Shown here: positions 1 through 12,346 of the stretch, piece by piece
Position numbering within the stretch: the first letter of the stretch is position 1
Layout: each line of letters opens with the position of its first letter
Source of the DNA: Agromyces luteolus
GTDB lineage: Bacteria; Actinomycetota; Actinomycetes; Actinomycetales; Microbacteriaceae
Direction: 5' to 3'
Length of the DNA stretch: 64,000 nucleotides
Assembly (NCBI RefSeq): GCF_009729855.1
Contig: NZ_WODA01000002.1
Coordinates: forward strand, 372,001 to 436,000
Translations under genes and position numbers: made by a program
The notes under the pieces: model-generated
Database searches by the model: none
Told to the model about the DNA's origin: nothing
The model's input: only the letters and a program-made list of their open reading frames with translations

Positions 1-523
1 TGATCTTCTCGATCACGACGTCGTCGAGCGGGCGGTCGCGGCCGTCGGTCGGGACCGAGGCGAGCTTGTCGACGACGCCCTGGCTCGCGGCATCCGTCAC
101 CTTGCCGAAGATCGTGTGCTTGCCCTGCAGCCACGTGGTCGGACCGACCGTGATGAAGAACTGCGAGCCGTTCGTGCCCTTGCCGCCCTGGATGCCGGCG
201 TTGGCCATCGCGAGGACGTAGGGCTCGGTGAAGTCGAGCTCGGGGTGGATCTCGTCGTCGAAGCGGTAGCCCGGTCCGCCGATGCCCTGGCCGAGCGGGT
301 CGCCGCCCTGGATCATGAAGCCGGGGATGATGCGGTGGAACACCACGCCGTCGTACAGCGGGTCGGTGGTGGTCTGGCCCGTGGCGGGGTGGGTCCACTC
401 GATCTCGCCGGTCGCGAGGCCGACGAAGTTCTTCACCGTCTTCGGTGCGTGGTTGCCATAGAGGTCGACCTTGATGTCGCCGTGGTTGGTGGTGATCGTC
501 GCGACTGCGGTGGGATTCGGCAT
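1..523 (-). CDS. Cyclophilin-type peptidyl-prolyl cis-trans isomerase (3' end outside window)
   Basis: Catalyses cis-trans isomerisation of X-Pro peptide bonds, probably in the cytosol since no signal peptide is visible. The 174 residues seen begin MPNPTAVATITTNHGD and carry the cyclophilin core FHRIIPGFMIQGGD (catalytic Arg in FHR) and the later NGSQFFIT motif. Only the last few residues and the stop are missing; single-domain actinobacterial cyclophilins are about 180 residues. The start is the ATG at 523. The gene diverges from the small gene at 644. Family assignment is certain; the client proteins are unknown. Confidence 0.95.
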   Translation of the reverse strand, partial: MPNPTAVATITTNHGDIKVDLYGNHAPKTVKNFVGLATGEIEWTHPATGQTTTDPLYDGVVFHRIIPGFMIQGGDPLGQGIGGPGYRFDDEIHPELDFTEPYVLAMANAGIQGGKGTNGSQFFITVGPTTWLQGKHTIFGKVTDAASQGVVDKLASVPTDGRDRPLDDVVIEKI

Positions 524-643
524 ACCGACGATTCTCTCATGCACGATTCGGCACGAGGCTGGCAACCCCCGGGCTTCCCACCCCACATCCAGCCCGTTCG
601 GTGGCAGGATGGAGGAGTTCGCTGCACAACGATGGAGGTCGAG

Positions 644-1180
644 ATGAGCCTGTCACGCAAGCGCCGGAAGGAACTCAAGCGGCTGCGCAGCAGTGCAGAG
701 GATCTGTGGGGGAACCAGCAGGACGTGCTGGGCCACGCGAGCAAGGTCGCCCGGGAGGCGAGCCGCCAGATCAACCTGCTCACGCAGGAGGAGGTCGTTC
801 CGCGGGTGCGCACGGGCTACCAGTCCTATGTCCGGCCGGGCTTCGACCAGGCTCGGAGCTATGCACGCACCGCGGGCGACCAGGTCGAGCGTTCGCTCGG
901 CAGCGCGCTCGGCTCGCTGCTGTCGATCGGAGACATCGCCAACGACACGCGGGTCCGTCGTGCGCTCGAGCGCGTCTCGCCGCGCGCCGCAGCCGAGGTC
1001 AAGCGCAAGCAGGGTCCCGGTGTGGGCACGTACCTCGCGATCGGTGCCGGCGTGGTCGCAGCGGTCGGCGTCGCGTACGCGGTCTGGCAGACGTTCCGCG
1101 CCGATGACGAGCTGTGGGTGGCCGACGAGGAGCCGGGCGTGGCGTCCGACTCGGGTTCGGCACCGTCGCCCGTCATCTGA
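644..1180 (+). CDS. Conserved hypothetical membrane-anchored protein
   Basis: A 178-residue protein of unknown function. The N-terminus is very basic (MSLSRKRRKELKRL), followed by a charged helical stretch of about 90 residues, then one hydrophobic segment near residues 128-146 (TYLAIGAGVVAAVGVAYAVW) and an acidic tail (DDELWVADEEPG). This suggests a membrane protein with most of its mass on the N-terminal side. I chose ATG 644 because GGAGG at 634-638 is correctly spaced for it; an in-frame ATG at 632 lacks this. A strong terminator follows at once, so it is probably monocistronic. Proteins of this kind sit near dnaA in related genera, but I know no function. Confidence 0.8.
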   Translation: MSLSRKRRKELKRLRSSAEDLWGNQQDVLGHASKVAREASRQINLLTQEEVVPRVRTGYQSYVRPGFDQARSYARTAGDQVERSLGSALGSLLSIGDIANDTRVRRALERVSPRAAAEVKRKQGPGVGTYLAIGAGVVAAVGVAYAVWQTFRADDELWVADEEPGVASDSGSAPSPVI

Positions 1181-1194
1181 CTCCACGGTCTTCC

Positions 1195-1227
1195 GACGGC
1201 CCCCATCCGCTCCGGATGGGGGCCGTC
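1195..1227 (+). terminator. Intrinsic-type hairpin terminator
   Basis: A perfect 15-bp stem (GACGGCCCCCATCCG / CGGATGGGGGCCGTC) with a 3-nt loop, 14 nt after the stop of the gene ending at 1180. There is no real U-tract, which is normal in high-GC actinobacteria. Confidence 0.8.
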
Positions 1228-1293
1228 GTCGTCTCCGGGCACGTCCGCGGGCTCAGGGCTCGCACTGATTTCCGACGGAATGGGGAATTCCCC

Positions 1294-1323
1294 TTGCGTG
1301 TGAGGAGCGAACGACGCTATGGT
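1294..1323 (+). promoter_or_regulatory. Candidate sigma-A promoter of the leader-peptide transcript
   Basis: TTGCGT (1294-1299), an 18-nt spacer, then TATGGT (1318-1323). It lies about 60 nt before a strong Shine-Dalgarno and a 23-codon ORF. The rest of 1181-1753 holds no other gene that I can see. Confidence 0.5.
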
Positions 1324-1381
1324 CGTGACTCGGCCCCGCCGATCACGGCAGGGCACGGCACAGGAGAGGAGGCGAGACCCC

Positions 1382-1453
1382 ATGATGATGCAGCGAATCC
1401 AGTCGCCCATTCGCGCGGTCGCCTTCCTCGGCGCTCCGTTCGCGACCTGCTAG
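1382..1453 (+). CDS. Putative leader peptide (uORF, 23 aa)
   Basis: A short ORF opening with three Met codons, then QRIQSPIRAV, and ending AFLGAPFATC and TAG. AGGAGG at 1367-1372 is ideally spaced (9 nt), much stronger than before most genes here, and the -10/-35 pair at 1294-1323 lies upstream. A 300-nt untranslated stretch with short GC-rich hairpins separates it from the small gene at 1754. A well-translated tiny ORF in a long leader suggests translational attenuation, with the terminal Cys codon as a possible sensor; this is inference. It may instead be a free small protein. Confidence 0.45.
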   Translation: MMMQRIQSPIRAVAFLGAPFATC

Positions 1454-1753
1454 CTCGCGCGTTCCCGCGCTGACCGCTCGGCCATGACGGCCGGCAGCAG
1501 GTCCACCGCCTGACGAGTCATGCCCGCATCGCGGGCGACACCCGTCCCACCGGCCTCCGATCCGAAGGATCCGCGTCCCGTCGAGGACGCGTGCCGATCG
1601 CCGGTCCTCTCCCGCCACGCCTTCGCGCACCGCATCGTGACGCCCTCAACGGGCGACGGATGCCGCGGCGCGATGTTCCGGGAGCCCTCACGTCACCTCC
1701 CGGCGCGTCGCACCCGCGCGCGCCATCCGCCCCACCCGATGAAGGAACACACC

Positions 1754-2008
1754 GTGAACACCTCACTTACCGCGACCAGCACGACCTCGCAACGATTGGC
1801 GGCCGGATCCGGCCGCCTGCAGGAGCGCCTCGCACGCCGTGCCGGACTGGCGCTGCTCGCCTGGAGCCGCGCCGCCGAGGCGCGCCGGTCCCGCACCGAG
1901 CTGGCCCGCGTCGACGATCTCGCACGCGCGGCTCGACTCCAGCGCGAGGCCGACCGACTCCGCGAGGGGAACTTCAGCACCCTCGCCCTCGTGGCCCGGA
2001 CGCTCTGA
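1754..2008 (+). CDS. Small hypothetical helical protein (84 aa)
   Basis: An Arg/Ala/Leu-rich protein starting MNTSLTATSTTSQRL. From about residue 15 on it is predicted by eye to be almost all amphipathic helix (repeated RxxLARRA, EARRSR, LREADRLREG blocks), so it may be a coiled coil or nucleic-acid binder. There is no signal peptide or membrane segment. I chose GTG 1754 because AAGGA at 1742-1746 sits 7 nt upstream; an ATG at 1739 in the same frame has no ribosome site. It lies downstream of the leader ORF at 1382 and just before a strong terminator. Function not recognised. Confidence 0.6.
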   Translation: MNTSLTATSTTSQRLAAGSGRLQERLARRAGLALLAWSRAAEARRSRTELARVDDLARAARLQREADRLREGNFSTLALVARTL

Positions 2009-2039
2009 TCATCATGGACGTCGCATCCGGACCGGACAC

Positions 2040-2072
2040 GACGGCCCCGTCCGCTCGCCGGACGGGGCCGTC
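2040..2072 (+). terminator. Hairpin terminator
   Basis: A perfect 14-bp stem GACGGCCCCGTCCG / CGGACGGGGCCGTC with a 5-nt loop. It lies between the small plus-strand gene and the convergent NUDIX gene and may serve both. Confidence 0.8.
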
Positions 2073-2096
2073 GCCCGTCTCCCCGGGCGTCGTCGC

Positions 2097-2540
2097 TCAG
2101 CCGCGCGTCGGCGCGCCGTCCGCCGGCTCCTCCGCGTTCATGCGAAGCGCGATGTCGAGCAGGCTCACCCGCTTCAGCGAGCCGATCTCGTCGAGCGGGA
2201 ACCACCTCGCCTCATCGCTGGAGCCGCCCACCTCGTTCGCCAGCAGCCCGCCGACGACGTGTGCGCGGTACACGATGCGCATGGCGTACAGGGGCACCGT
2301 TCCGTGGTGGCGCTTCGCCGCCGGCACGACCATCGTGTCGATGCCGAGCAGCCGGTCGATCTCGGCGTCGTAGCCGGTCTCCTCCCGGATCTCGCGCCTG
2401 GCCGCCTCGAGCGGATGCTCCGCGCCCTCGATCCCGCCGCCGGGCAGCGTCCACGCGGAACGACCGTGCTCGTTCCAATGGGAGAGCAGGATCTCGCCGT
2501 CCCGGATGATGACCCCGTACGCGGCGATGCGGATGTCCAT
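2097..2540 (-). CDS. NUDIX hydrolase
   Basis: Hydrolyses a nucleoside diphosphate linked to another moiety; the substrate cannot be told from sequence. The 147-residue protein is a single NUDIX domain. The box reads G-GIEGA-E-HPLEAAR-REIREETGY, with every metal-binding Glu of the Gx5Ex7REUxEExGU pattern present. The ATG at 2540 has no Shine-Dalgarno but lies 6 nt after TACAGT (2547-2552), so a leaderless transcript is likely. That -10 abuts the stop codon of the methyltransferase gene upstream, so the two genes are tandem but separately promoted. Confidence 0.92.
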   Translation of the reverse strand: MDIRIAAYGVIIRDGEILLSHWNEHGRSAWTLPGGGIEGAEHPLEAARREIREETGYDAEIDRLLGIDTMVVPAAKRHHGTVPLYAMRIVYRAHVVGGLLANEVGGSSDEARWFPLDEIGSLKRVSLLDIALRMNAEEPADGAPTRG

Positions 2541-2546
2541 CCCGCC

Positions 2547-2552
2547 ACTGTA
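2547..2552 (-). promoter_or_regulatory. -10 element of the leaderless NUDIX transcript
   Basis: TACAGT on the minus strand, 6 nt before ATG 2540. This places the expected transcription start at the A of the start codon. No clear -35 is seen. Confidence 0.5.
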
Positions 2553-3344
2553 TTACCCTGCGATGAGCTCGAGCACTCCAGTGCGCGACGCGTTCGGCGG
2601 GTGCACGCGAGCCCGCCAGCCCGCGCTTCGGGCCTCCGCGGCCGCGACGGGGAGCTGCGCCGCATGGAGTTCCAGGAGCATCGAGCCGCCGACGGCCATC
2701 CACGGGCGAGCCGTGCGGACGAGCCGCCGGGCGTGATCGAGGCCGTCCGGGCCGCCGCCGACGAGTGCCGCAGCGGGCTCGTGCTCACGCGCCTCGCGCG
2801 GCATCAGCGCGAGGTCCGACTCCGGCACGTAGGGGGGTACGGCCCCGATGGTCGTGATCCTGCCGATCAGTGCGTCCGGCAGGCCCTCGAGCGCGTCCGC
2901 GACGTGCACGCCGGCGCCCGCCGGCAGGTTCCGCCGGGCGATCGCGAGCGCGTTCCGGTCCCGGTCCGCCGCGTGCACCTCGACGCCCCGAACGGATGCC
3001 GCGACGATCGCCGCGAGCGGCGCCACCCCGCAGTACGGCTCGAGCATCACCGGTGCCTGCGTCGCTCGAACGCGGCGCACGGCGAGGCGAGCGAGCCGCA
3101 GGCTCCGCTGCCGGGGAACGAAGACGCCCGGTCCGACTGAGAGCCGCAGCCGGCCGAACCGGACCCAACCGACGATCGGCTCCAACGGCTCGCCCGCGAC
3201 GCGACGGCGTACGAGCTGCTCGAGCTCGGCGTCATCCGCCGCCGCCTCGACCAGGATGACCGCCTCGTCCTCGGCGAAGACACTGCCCGCCGAGCGGAGG
3301 CGCGACGCGACGGCGGCGATCCGCTGGTCGGAGCGATGAGGCAC
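2553..3344 (-). CDS. PrmC/HemK-like N5-glutamine methyltransferase paralogue
   Basis: A SAM-dependent methyltransferase of the putative protein N5-glutamine methyltransferase branch. It has 263 residues with an N-terminal helical region, a Rossmann core (MLEPYCGVAPLAAIVAA as the SAM loop, VHAADRDRNALAIARRN as the acidic loop) and a C-terminal strand region. The catalytic N/D-PP-Y motif of true PrmC is AVPPY here, with Val in place of Asn/Asp, so glutamine methylation of release factors is doubtful. The SAM loop also departs from D-G-S-G. The GTG start at 3344 follows CAGACT by 6 nt (leaderless pattern). It may act on another substrate or have reduced activity. Confidence 0.8.
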   Translation of the reverse strand: MPHRSDQRIAAVASRLRSAGSVFAEDEAVILVEAAADDAELEQLVRRRVAGEPLEPIVGWVRFGRLRLSVGPGVFVPRQRSLRLARLAVRRVRATQAPVMLEPYCGVAPLAAIVAASVRGVEVHAADRDRNALAIARRNLPAGAGVHVADALEGLPDALIGRITTIGAVPPYVPESDLALMPREAREHEPAAALVGGGPDGLDHARRLVRTARPWMAVGGSMLLELHAAQLPVAAAEARSAGWRARVHPPNASRTGVLELIAG

Positions 3345-3350
3345 TCCCCC

Positions 3351-3356
3351 AGTCTG
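3351..3356 (-). promoter_or_regulatory. -10 element before the PrmC-like gene
   Basis: CAGACT on the minus strand, 6 nt before GTG 3344. This is the same geometry as the other leaderless candidates in this window. Confidence 0.4.
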
Positions 3357-3391
3357 GCGTCTCGCGACGCGGAAGGGTGCCGGGAGACGAT

Positions 3392-3423
3392 CGGCGGCCC
3401 GGAACGAAGGTTCCGAGCCGCCG
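3392..3423 (-). terminator. Hairpin terminator after the small secreted-protein gene
   Basis: CGGCGGCCCGGAA / TTCCGAGCCGCCG, 13-bp arms with one mismatch and a 6-nt loop, 24 nt beyond the stop of the gene at 3447-3668. Confidence 0.7.
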
Positions 3424-3446
3424 CCCGTCCTGAGAAGCCCCGGGAC

Positions 3447-3668
3447 TCAGTCGCCGCAGAGGCCGCGAGCGATCTCGTTCTTCGTCTGCCCGCCGACCGC
3501 CTTGACGACGTCGCCGACGTTCGTGAACCCGAGGGCGCCCTCGGTGTTGATGGTCTTGTGGATCTGGCCGAAGCAGGCGGCGTCGTTGGGCGCCGCGTTC
3601 GCCGGGGCGGCAGCGAGACCGACCGCAGCGAGGCCGACGATGAATCCGGTGGCGAGAATGCGCTTCAT
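3447..3668 (-). CDS. Small secreted hypothetical protein (73 aa)
   Basis: A classic Sec signal peptide (MKRILATGFIVGLAAVGLAA, cleavage probable after APANA) is followed by a mature peptide of about 45 residues with two Cys (ACFGQ near its start, GLCGD at its end) that may form a disulfide. ATG 3668 is preferred over the longer reading frame because AGGGGAAG lies just upstream and the signal peptide begins there. It stands alone between two tRNA genes and a terminator. Similar tiny secreted proteins are widespread in actinobacteria; no function is known to me. Confidence 0.75.
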   Translation of the reverse strand: MKRILATGFIVGLAAVGLAAAPANAAPNDAACFGQIHKTINTEGALGFTNVGDVVKAVGGQTKNEIARGLCGD

Positions 3669-3823
3669 TGGACTTCCCCTTCTGTCTGCGGGTGCCTTCC
3701 ACCCGACACCCATTACTTCCGGGATCGGAGCGGGATCGGATGCACCTCGACGAGAAATTCTCGACGGGCGCCGATGGCAGCGGAACGACCGTCGACCGGC
3801 GGACCGATCAGGGGACTGGACTG

Positions 3824-3896
3824 TGGAGCCTAGGAGATTCGAACTCCTGACATCCTGCTTGCAAAGCAGGCGCTCTACCAACTGAGCTAAGGCCCC
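3824..3896 (-). tRNA. tRNA-Ala (anticodon TGC)
   Basis: 73 nt, minus strand. The acceptor stem GGGGCCT pairs with AGGCTCC plus discriminator A. The D-arm AGCTCAGTTGGTAGAGC, the anticodon loop CTTTGCAAG and the T-arm GTTCGAATC are all canonical. CCA is not encoded, so the cca gene in this window is needed to finish it. Confidence 0.97.
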
Positions 3897-3938
3897 GTGG
3901 CGGATGCCCTGGGGCACCCGGGTGTGGAGTTATCGGAG

Positions 3939-4012
3939 TGGGGATACGAGGACTTGAACCTCGGACCTCTTCGTTATCAGCGAAGCGCTCTAACCGCCTG
4001 AGCTATATCCCC
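3939..4012 (-). tRNA. tRNA-Ile (anticodon GAT)
   Basis: 74 nt, minus strand. The acceptor stem GGGGATA pairs with TATCCCC plus discriminator A. The D-arm AGCTCAGGCGGTTAGAGC, the anticodon loop CTGATAAC and the T-arm GGTTCAAGTCC are present. CCA is not encoded. It lies upstream of tRNA-Ala and is probably co-transcribed with it. Confidence 0.97.
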
Positions 4013-4084
4013 GAATTTCGGCCGAAGGAAAGACTACCCGAAGGGTTCGGGATCGTGAAATCGAGCCGGTGACCTCTCCGTCGA

Positions 4085-4124
4085 GGTCTCGATACGGCGG
4101 CCCGGAAGGGGCCGCGACTCGACC
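4085..4124. repeat. Palindromic interspersed repeat, copy 1 (GGTCTCGATACG...ACTCGACC family)
   Basis: A 40-nt element: GGTCTCGATACG, a hairpin CGGCCCGGAAGGGGCCG, then CGACTCGACC. It shares its ends with the elements at 7186 and 51920 and lies just downstream of the DUF3566 gene, beyond gyrA. Confidence 0.65.
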
Positions 4125-4158
4125 TGAGCCGGCCGAACGCTGGCGCGTCCGGCGCGAC

Positions 4159-4563
4159 TCAGTTGTTGGTGAAGCCGACCAGGATCCCGCCCGTGATCTT
4201 GACGCTGAGGTTGTACAGCACGGCCACGACCGCGCCGAGCGCGGTGGTCACGACGAGGTTCAGCAGCGATGCCACGACGGCGAAGCCCATGACGTTGCCG
4301 ACCGACAGGATCGAGCGCAGGTCGGTGCCCGCGCCGGCGACATCCTGCACCAGGCTGTTGAGGTTCTCGAACAGGCCCGTCGACTGGACGATGGTGAAGA
4401 CGAGGAACGTCGCCACGATGTTCACGACCGAGAGGCACACGGCCACCAGGAAGGACAGCTTCACGGCCGACCAGAAGTCGATGTACACCAGGCGAAGGCG
4501 CACCTGCTTGGCCGGGGGCTTCCGGTTGGACTTGCCGGCCAGTTTCTCGGCGACACTGCTCAT
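4159..4563 (-). CDS. DUF3566 family membrane protein
   Basis: A 134-residue inner-membrane protein of the actinobacterial DUF3566 family, whose gene almost always follows gyrA. It has a charged N-terminus, a first membrane segment (AVKLSFLVAVCLSVVNIVAT), a loop, and a second hydrophobic region (VMGFAVVASLLNLVVTTALG) near the C-terminus. ATG 4563 is placed 8 nt after AGGAG inside the gyrA end. A GTG at 4572 in frame would overlap the gyrA stop (GTGA) but has no properly spaced ribosome site. Co-transcription with gyrA is very likely. Role unknown; a link to cell division or envelope has been proposed for relatives, which I cannot verify here. Confidence 0.88.
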   Translation of the reverse strand: MSSVAEKLAGKSNRKPPAKQVRLRLVYIDFWSAVKLSFLVAVCLSVVNIVATFLVFTIVQSTGLFENLNSLVQDVAGAGTDLRSILSVGNVMGFAVVASLLNLVVTTALGAVVAVLYNLSVKITGGILVGFTNN

Positions 4564-4568
4564 GACGC

Positions 4569-7157
<2,589 letters not shown>

Positions 7158-7185
7158 TCTCGTGTGTCTCGTTTCTGCCTGTGTG

Positions 7186-7224
7186 GGTCTCGATGCGCCG
7201 GCCGGAAGGGCCGGCTACTCGACC
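7186..7224. repeat. Palindromic interspersed repeat, copy 2, between gyrB and gyrA
   Basis: A 39-nt element: GGTCTCGATGCG, hairpin CCGGCCGGAAGGGCCGG, then CTACTCGACC. It is the same family as 4085-4124, is transcribed between the gyrase genes, and could form an mRNA hairpin that sets their ratio (inference). Confidence 0.7.
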
Positions 7225-7257
7225 TCGATCGAGTCGCCGCTGACGCGGCTCGTGCGA

Positions 7258-9333
<2,076 letters not shown>

Positions 9334-9397
9334 TCACCCGAGCCGCTCCGCGCCGATCTGCGGGCTCGAGAGAGGCGAAGTGACCGATTTTGCCTTC

Positions 9398-9877
9398 TCA
9401 GCCGTAGGTGTCGCGTGGACCGCGCCCTGGAACCGATCTGGGACCCCTTTTCCAGGTGGGGGCATCCGGCCCTTGGAAACGGATGGTGTCGACGCCCGCC
9501 CGGGGGTGCCGCTCGAGGATCGCGCGGATGAGCTCCTCGCGCATCATCCGGAGCTGCGTCGCCCAGGCCGTGGACTCGCACCGGACCTGGAGGACGCCGC
9601 CCTCGATCGCGATGGGCTCCGAGTGCCGGGCGATGTCCTCGCCGGCGATCTCGGGCCACGCCGAGAGCAGCTCCTGCTGCGAGAGCGCGCCGGTCCAGCC
9701 GAGCTGCGCCGTCAGTGCGTCGATGGCCGCGCCGAGCGGCTTCGGGTCGCGGCCCGGCGTGAATGGCTCGCTGCCCTCGACCTCGCGGGCGCGCACGCGC
9801 GCCCGACCGGGCCGGGTCCGCGGTTCGCCCCCGAAGATCTCGCGGAAGTGCTGGTAGGTGCGCGCCGCCTCAGACAC
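9398..9877 (-). CDS. dciA: DciA-family (DUF721) protein, putative helicase loader
   Basis: DciA recruits or loads the replicative helicase DnaB in bacteria that lack DnaC/DnaI, which is the case in actinobacteria. The 159-residue protein has a low-complexity Arg-rich start and then the DUF721 core from about residue 45 (LGAAIDALTAQLGW, LLSAWPEIAGEDIARHSEP, LRMMREELIRAI). GTG 9877 overlaps the recF stop by 8 nt, so translation is probably coupled. The partner gene dnaB is at 36780. The domain call is firm; the loader role rests on the family. Confidence 0.88.
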   Translation of the reverse strand: MSEAARTYQHFREIFGGEPRTRPGRARVRAREVEGSEPFTPGRDPKPLGAAIDALTAQLGWTGALSQQELLSAWPEIAGEDIARHSEPIAIEGGVLQVRCESTAWATQLRMMREELIRAILERHPRAGVDTIRFQGPDAPTWKRGPRSVPGRGPRDTYG

Positions 9878-11126
9878 CGGATGCCTCCGACGGCATGCGT
9901 CGGGCGGATGGCGCGGGCTCGTCGTGCGACGGCTGCCCCCCGGTCGACGGCGACTCGACGACCTCGCCGCCCGCGATCCGGATCACCCGGTCGGACAGCG
10001 GCTCGGGCACGTCCTCGAGCACCGCCGCGGTGATGAGGACCTGCTCGTACCCGCCGACCGCAGCGGCCAGCCGCTGCCTGCGCATCCGGTCGAGCTCGGC
10101 GAAGACGTCGTCGAGCACGAGCACCGGGTCGCCGGTGGTCGAGTCGCGGCGGAGCAGCTCGGCCGACGCAAGCCGGAGCGCGAGCGCGAACGACCAGGAT
10201 TCGCCGTGGCTGGCGTAGCCCTTCGCGGGGAGGCCGTTGAGGAGGAGGAGCACGTCGTCCCGATGCGGCCCGGCGAGGGTGACGCCGCGCTCGAGTTCCC
10301 TCCGTCGCATCGACGCGAGCGCCGCGGCGAACCGTTCTGCCGTGGGGGCCCGGACGGACGCCTCGGCGTCGGTCGCGCCGTCGGGCGCCGCGGACGCGGC
10401 ATCCGCCGGCTCGGCGTCGGGGTCGGCTCCGTCGATCGAGAGCACCGACTGCAGCTCGGGGCGATGGTCGTCGTCGACGATCGAGCGGTACGCGGCCGCG
10501 AGCGGCTCGCGGAGTTCGGCCACGAGCTCCTCGCGCCGGTCGATGAGTTCGGCGCCGAGTTCGACGAGCCGTTCGTCCCAGATGTCGAGCGTGGTGAGTT
10601 GGGACGCGGCGATCCCGCGCGCGCGGGCGCTCTTCAGGAGCGAGTTGCGCTGCTTGAGCACCCGGTCGTAGTCGGCCATGACCCCCGCGAGCCGCGGGAC
10701 TCGCTGCACGAGCAGCCCGTCGAGCATGCGCCGTCGGACCGACGGCTCGCCCCGCACGATCGCCAGGTCTTCCGGCGCGAACAGCACCGTGTGCGCGTAG
10801 CGCGGCAGGTCGCGGGGCTTCGCCGTGCCCCGGTTGACCTGGGCGCGGTTCGCGCCCTGCCGGTTGAGCTGCAGTTCGAGCAGCACCTCGCGCCCCCCGG
10901 CCGACAGGAGCGCGCGGACGATCGCGGCATCCGCCCCGGATCGGATGAGCGCCTGATCGCTCGAGACCCGATGCGAGCCCAGCGTGGCGAGGTAGCCGAT
11001 CGCCTCGACGAGGTTGGTCTTGCCCTGCCCGTTGCGCCCGACGATGACCGTGGCGCCGGGCTCGAACGCCAGCTCGGCCGATCGGTAGTTGCGGAAGTCG
11101 GTGAGCGAGAGCCTCGCGACGTGCAC
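9870..11126 (-). CDS. recF: DNA replication/repair protein RecF
   Basis: An SMC-like ATPase that acts with RecO and RecR to load RecA at gaps and stalled forks. The 418 residues start MHVARLSLTDFRNYR. Walker A is GRNGQGKT (residues 30-37); the ABC signature and Walker B (VLVLDDVFAELD) are near the C-terminus. The C-terminal tail is extended with low-complexity sequence around residues 285-310 and after 390. It lies 65 nt downstream of dnaN and overlaps dciA by 8 nt, in the usual dnaA-dnaN-recF order. Confidence 0.98.
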   Translation of the reverse strand: MHVARLSLTDFRNYRSAELAFEPGATVIVGRNGQGKTNLVEAIGYLATLGSHRVSSDQALIRSGADAAIVRALLSAGGREVLLELQLNRQGANRAQVNRGTAKPRDLPRYAHTVLFAPEDLAIVRGEPSVRRRMLDGLLVQRVPRLAGVMADYDRVLKQRNSLLKSARARGIAASQLTTLDIWDERLVELGAELIDRREELVAELREPLAAAYRSIVDDDHRPELQSVLSIDGADPDAEPADAASAAPDGATDAEASVRAPTAERFAAALASMRRRELERGVTLAGPHRDDVLLLLNGLPAKGYASHGESWSFALALRLASAELLRRDSTTGDPVLVLDDVFAELDRMRRQRLAAAVGGYEQVLITAAVLEDVPEPLSDRVIRIAGGEVVESPSTGGQPSHDEPAPSARRMPSEASGV

Positions 11127-11191
11127 GGTGCGGCTCCCTTCTCGCGAACCACCACGGTACCCGCCCGCGCCGACATCGCGGCGCGATCGGC

Positions 11192-12346
11192 CTACCGGAG
11201 CAGCAGGTTCGGCTGCAGGAGGTAGCGGTAGGTGTCGGCGCCGGCCTGCTCGCGCGAGGTCTGGCTCGTGATGAGCACGGGACCCGGCTTGTTCGGGTTC
11301 TCGGTCTTGGTGAACGAGATCCGGACGAACTCGCTCGGCACCGCCTGCAGTCCGTCGAGGAGGAACTGCGGCTTCAGCGAGACGACCGTGTCGTCGCCGG
11401 TGAGGATCGCGTCGATCGACTCGGACGCCTGGGCCTGCTCGCTGCCGATGGCCTCGAGCGTGAGCCCGTCGGCGGTGAACGAGTAGCGGAGCGCCGCCTC
11501 GCGCTCGAGCACGAGCGCGACACGACGGGTCGCCTCGATGAGCTCGGCCGTGTTCATGACGGCGTGGTTGTCGACCGTCTCGGGGAACAGCCGGCGGACG
11601 GGCGGGAAGTTGCCCTTGATGAGCAGGCTCGTGACCGTCTTGCGGTCGGCCGAGAACGCGATGAGCTCGCGGTCGTCGCGACTCGTGATCGCCACCGAGA
11701 TCGTGCCCGAGTGGCCGAAGGTCTTCCCGACCTCCTGCAGCGTGCGGGCCGGGACGAGCGCGGTCGTCGCGGCGTCGCCCTCGCCGGCGACGCCGCCGCC
11801 GTCCCAGTCGATCTCTCGGATCGCGACACGGTAGCGGTCGGTCGCGACGAGGCTCAGGTTCGTCTCGCGCACCTCGAGCTGCACGCCGGTGATGACGGGG
11901 GTGACGTCGTCGCGGGATGCCGCGACCGCGACCTGTGCGACGGCCGACGCGAACTCCTCGGCCGGCACGACGCCGGTCTGCTCGCCGATCTCGGGGATCG
12001 ACGGGTACTCCTCGACGGGCATGGACAGCAGGGTGAAGCTCGCGGATCCGCAGGTGACCGAGATGCGCGACTCCTCGGTCGAGACGCGCACCGGGGCGTT
12101 GGGCAGGCGGCCGGCGATCTCGGCGAGCAGGCGGCCGGACACGAGCACGGTGCCCGGCTCCTCGACGTCGGCCTGGATCTCGGTGCGCGAGGAGACCTCG
12201 TAGTCGAAGGAGGAGAGGACGAGTCCGTCGCCCTCGGCCTGGATCAGCACCCCGGAGAGGATCGGGAGGGTCGTGCGCTGCGGCAGCAGCTTGACGGCGA
12301 ACGACACGGCCTCACTGAAGACGTCGCGATTGACCTGGAACTTCAC
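11192..12346 (-). CDS. dnaN: DNA polymerase III beta sliding clamp
   Basis: Forms the dimeric ring that tethers the replicative polymerase to DNA. The 384 residues begin MKFQVNRDVFSEAVSFAVK and contain three clamp repeats, including LPILSGVLIQ and the C-terminal TYRYLLQPNLLLR. I chose GTG 12346 because GGGAGA lies 4-5 nt upstream and the family begins at this MKFxV; the longer frame upstream crosses the promoter. The first gene after oriC on this arm. -10-like TAGCAT at 12381-12386 gives a short 5' leader. Confidence 0.98.
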   Translation of the reverse strand: MKFQVNRDVFSEAVSFAVKLLPQRTTLPILSGVLIQAEGDGLVLSSFDYEVSSRTEIQADVEEPGTVLVSGRLLAEIAGRLPNAPVRVSTEESRISVTCGSASFTLLSMPVEEYPSIPEIGEQTGVVPAEEFASAVAQVAVAASRDDVTPVITGVQLEVRETNLSLVATDRYRVAIREIDWDGGGVAGEGDAATTALVPARTLQEVGKTFGHSGTISVAITSRDDRELIAFSADRKTVTSLLIKGNFPPVRRLFPETVDNHAVMNTAELIEATRRVALVLEREAALRYSFTADGLTLEAIGSEQAQASESIDAILTGDDTVVSLKPQFLLDGLQAVPSEFVRISFTKTENPNKPGPVLITSQTSREQAGADTYRYLLQPNLLLR

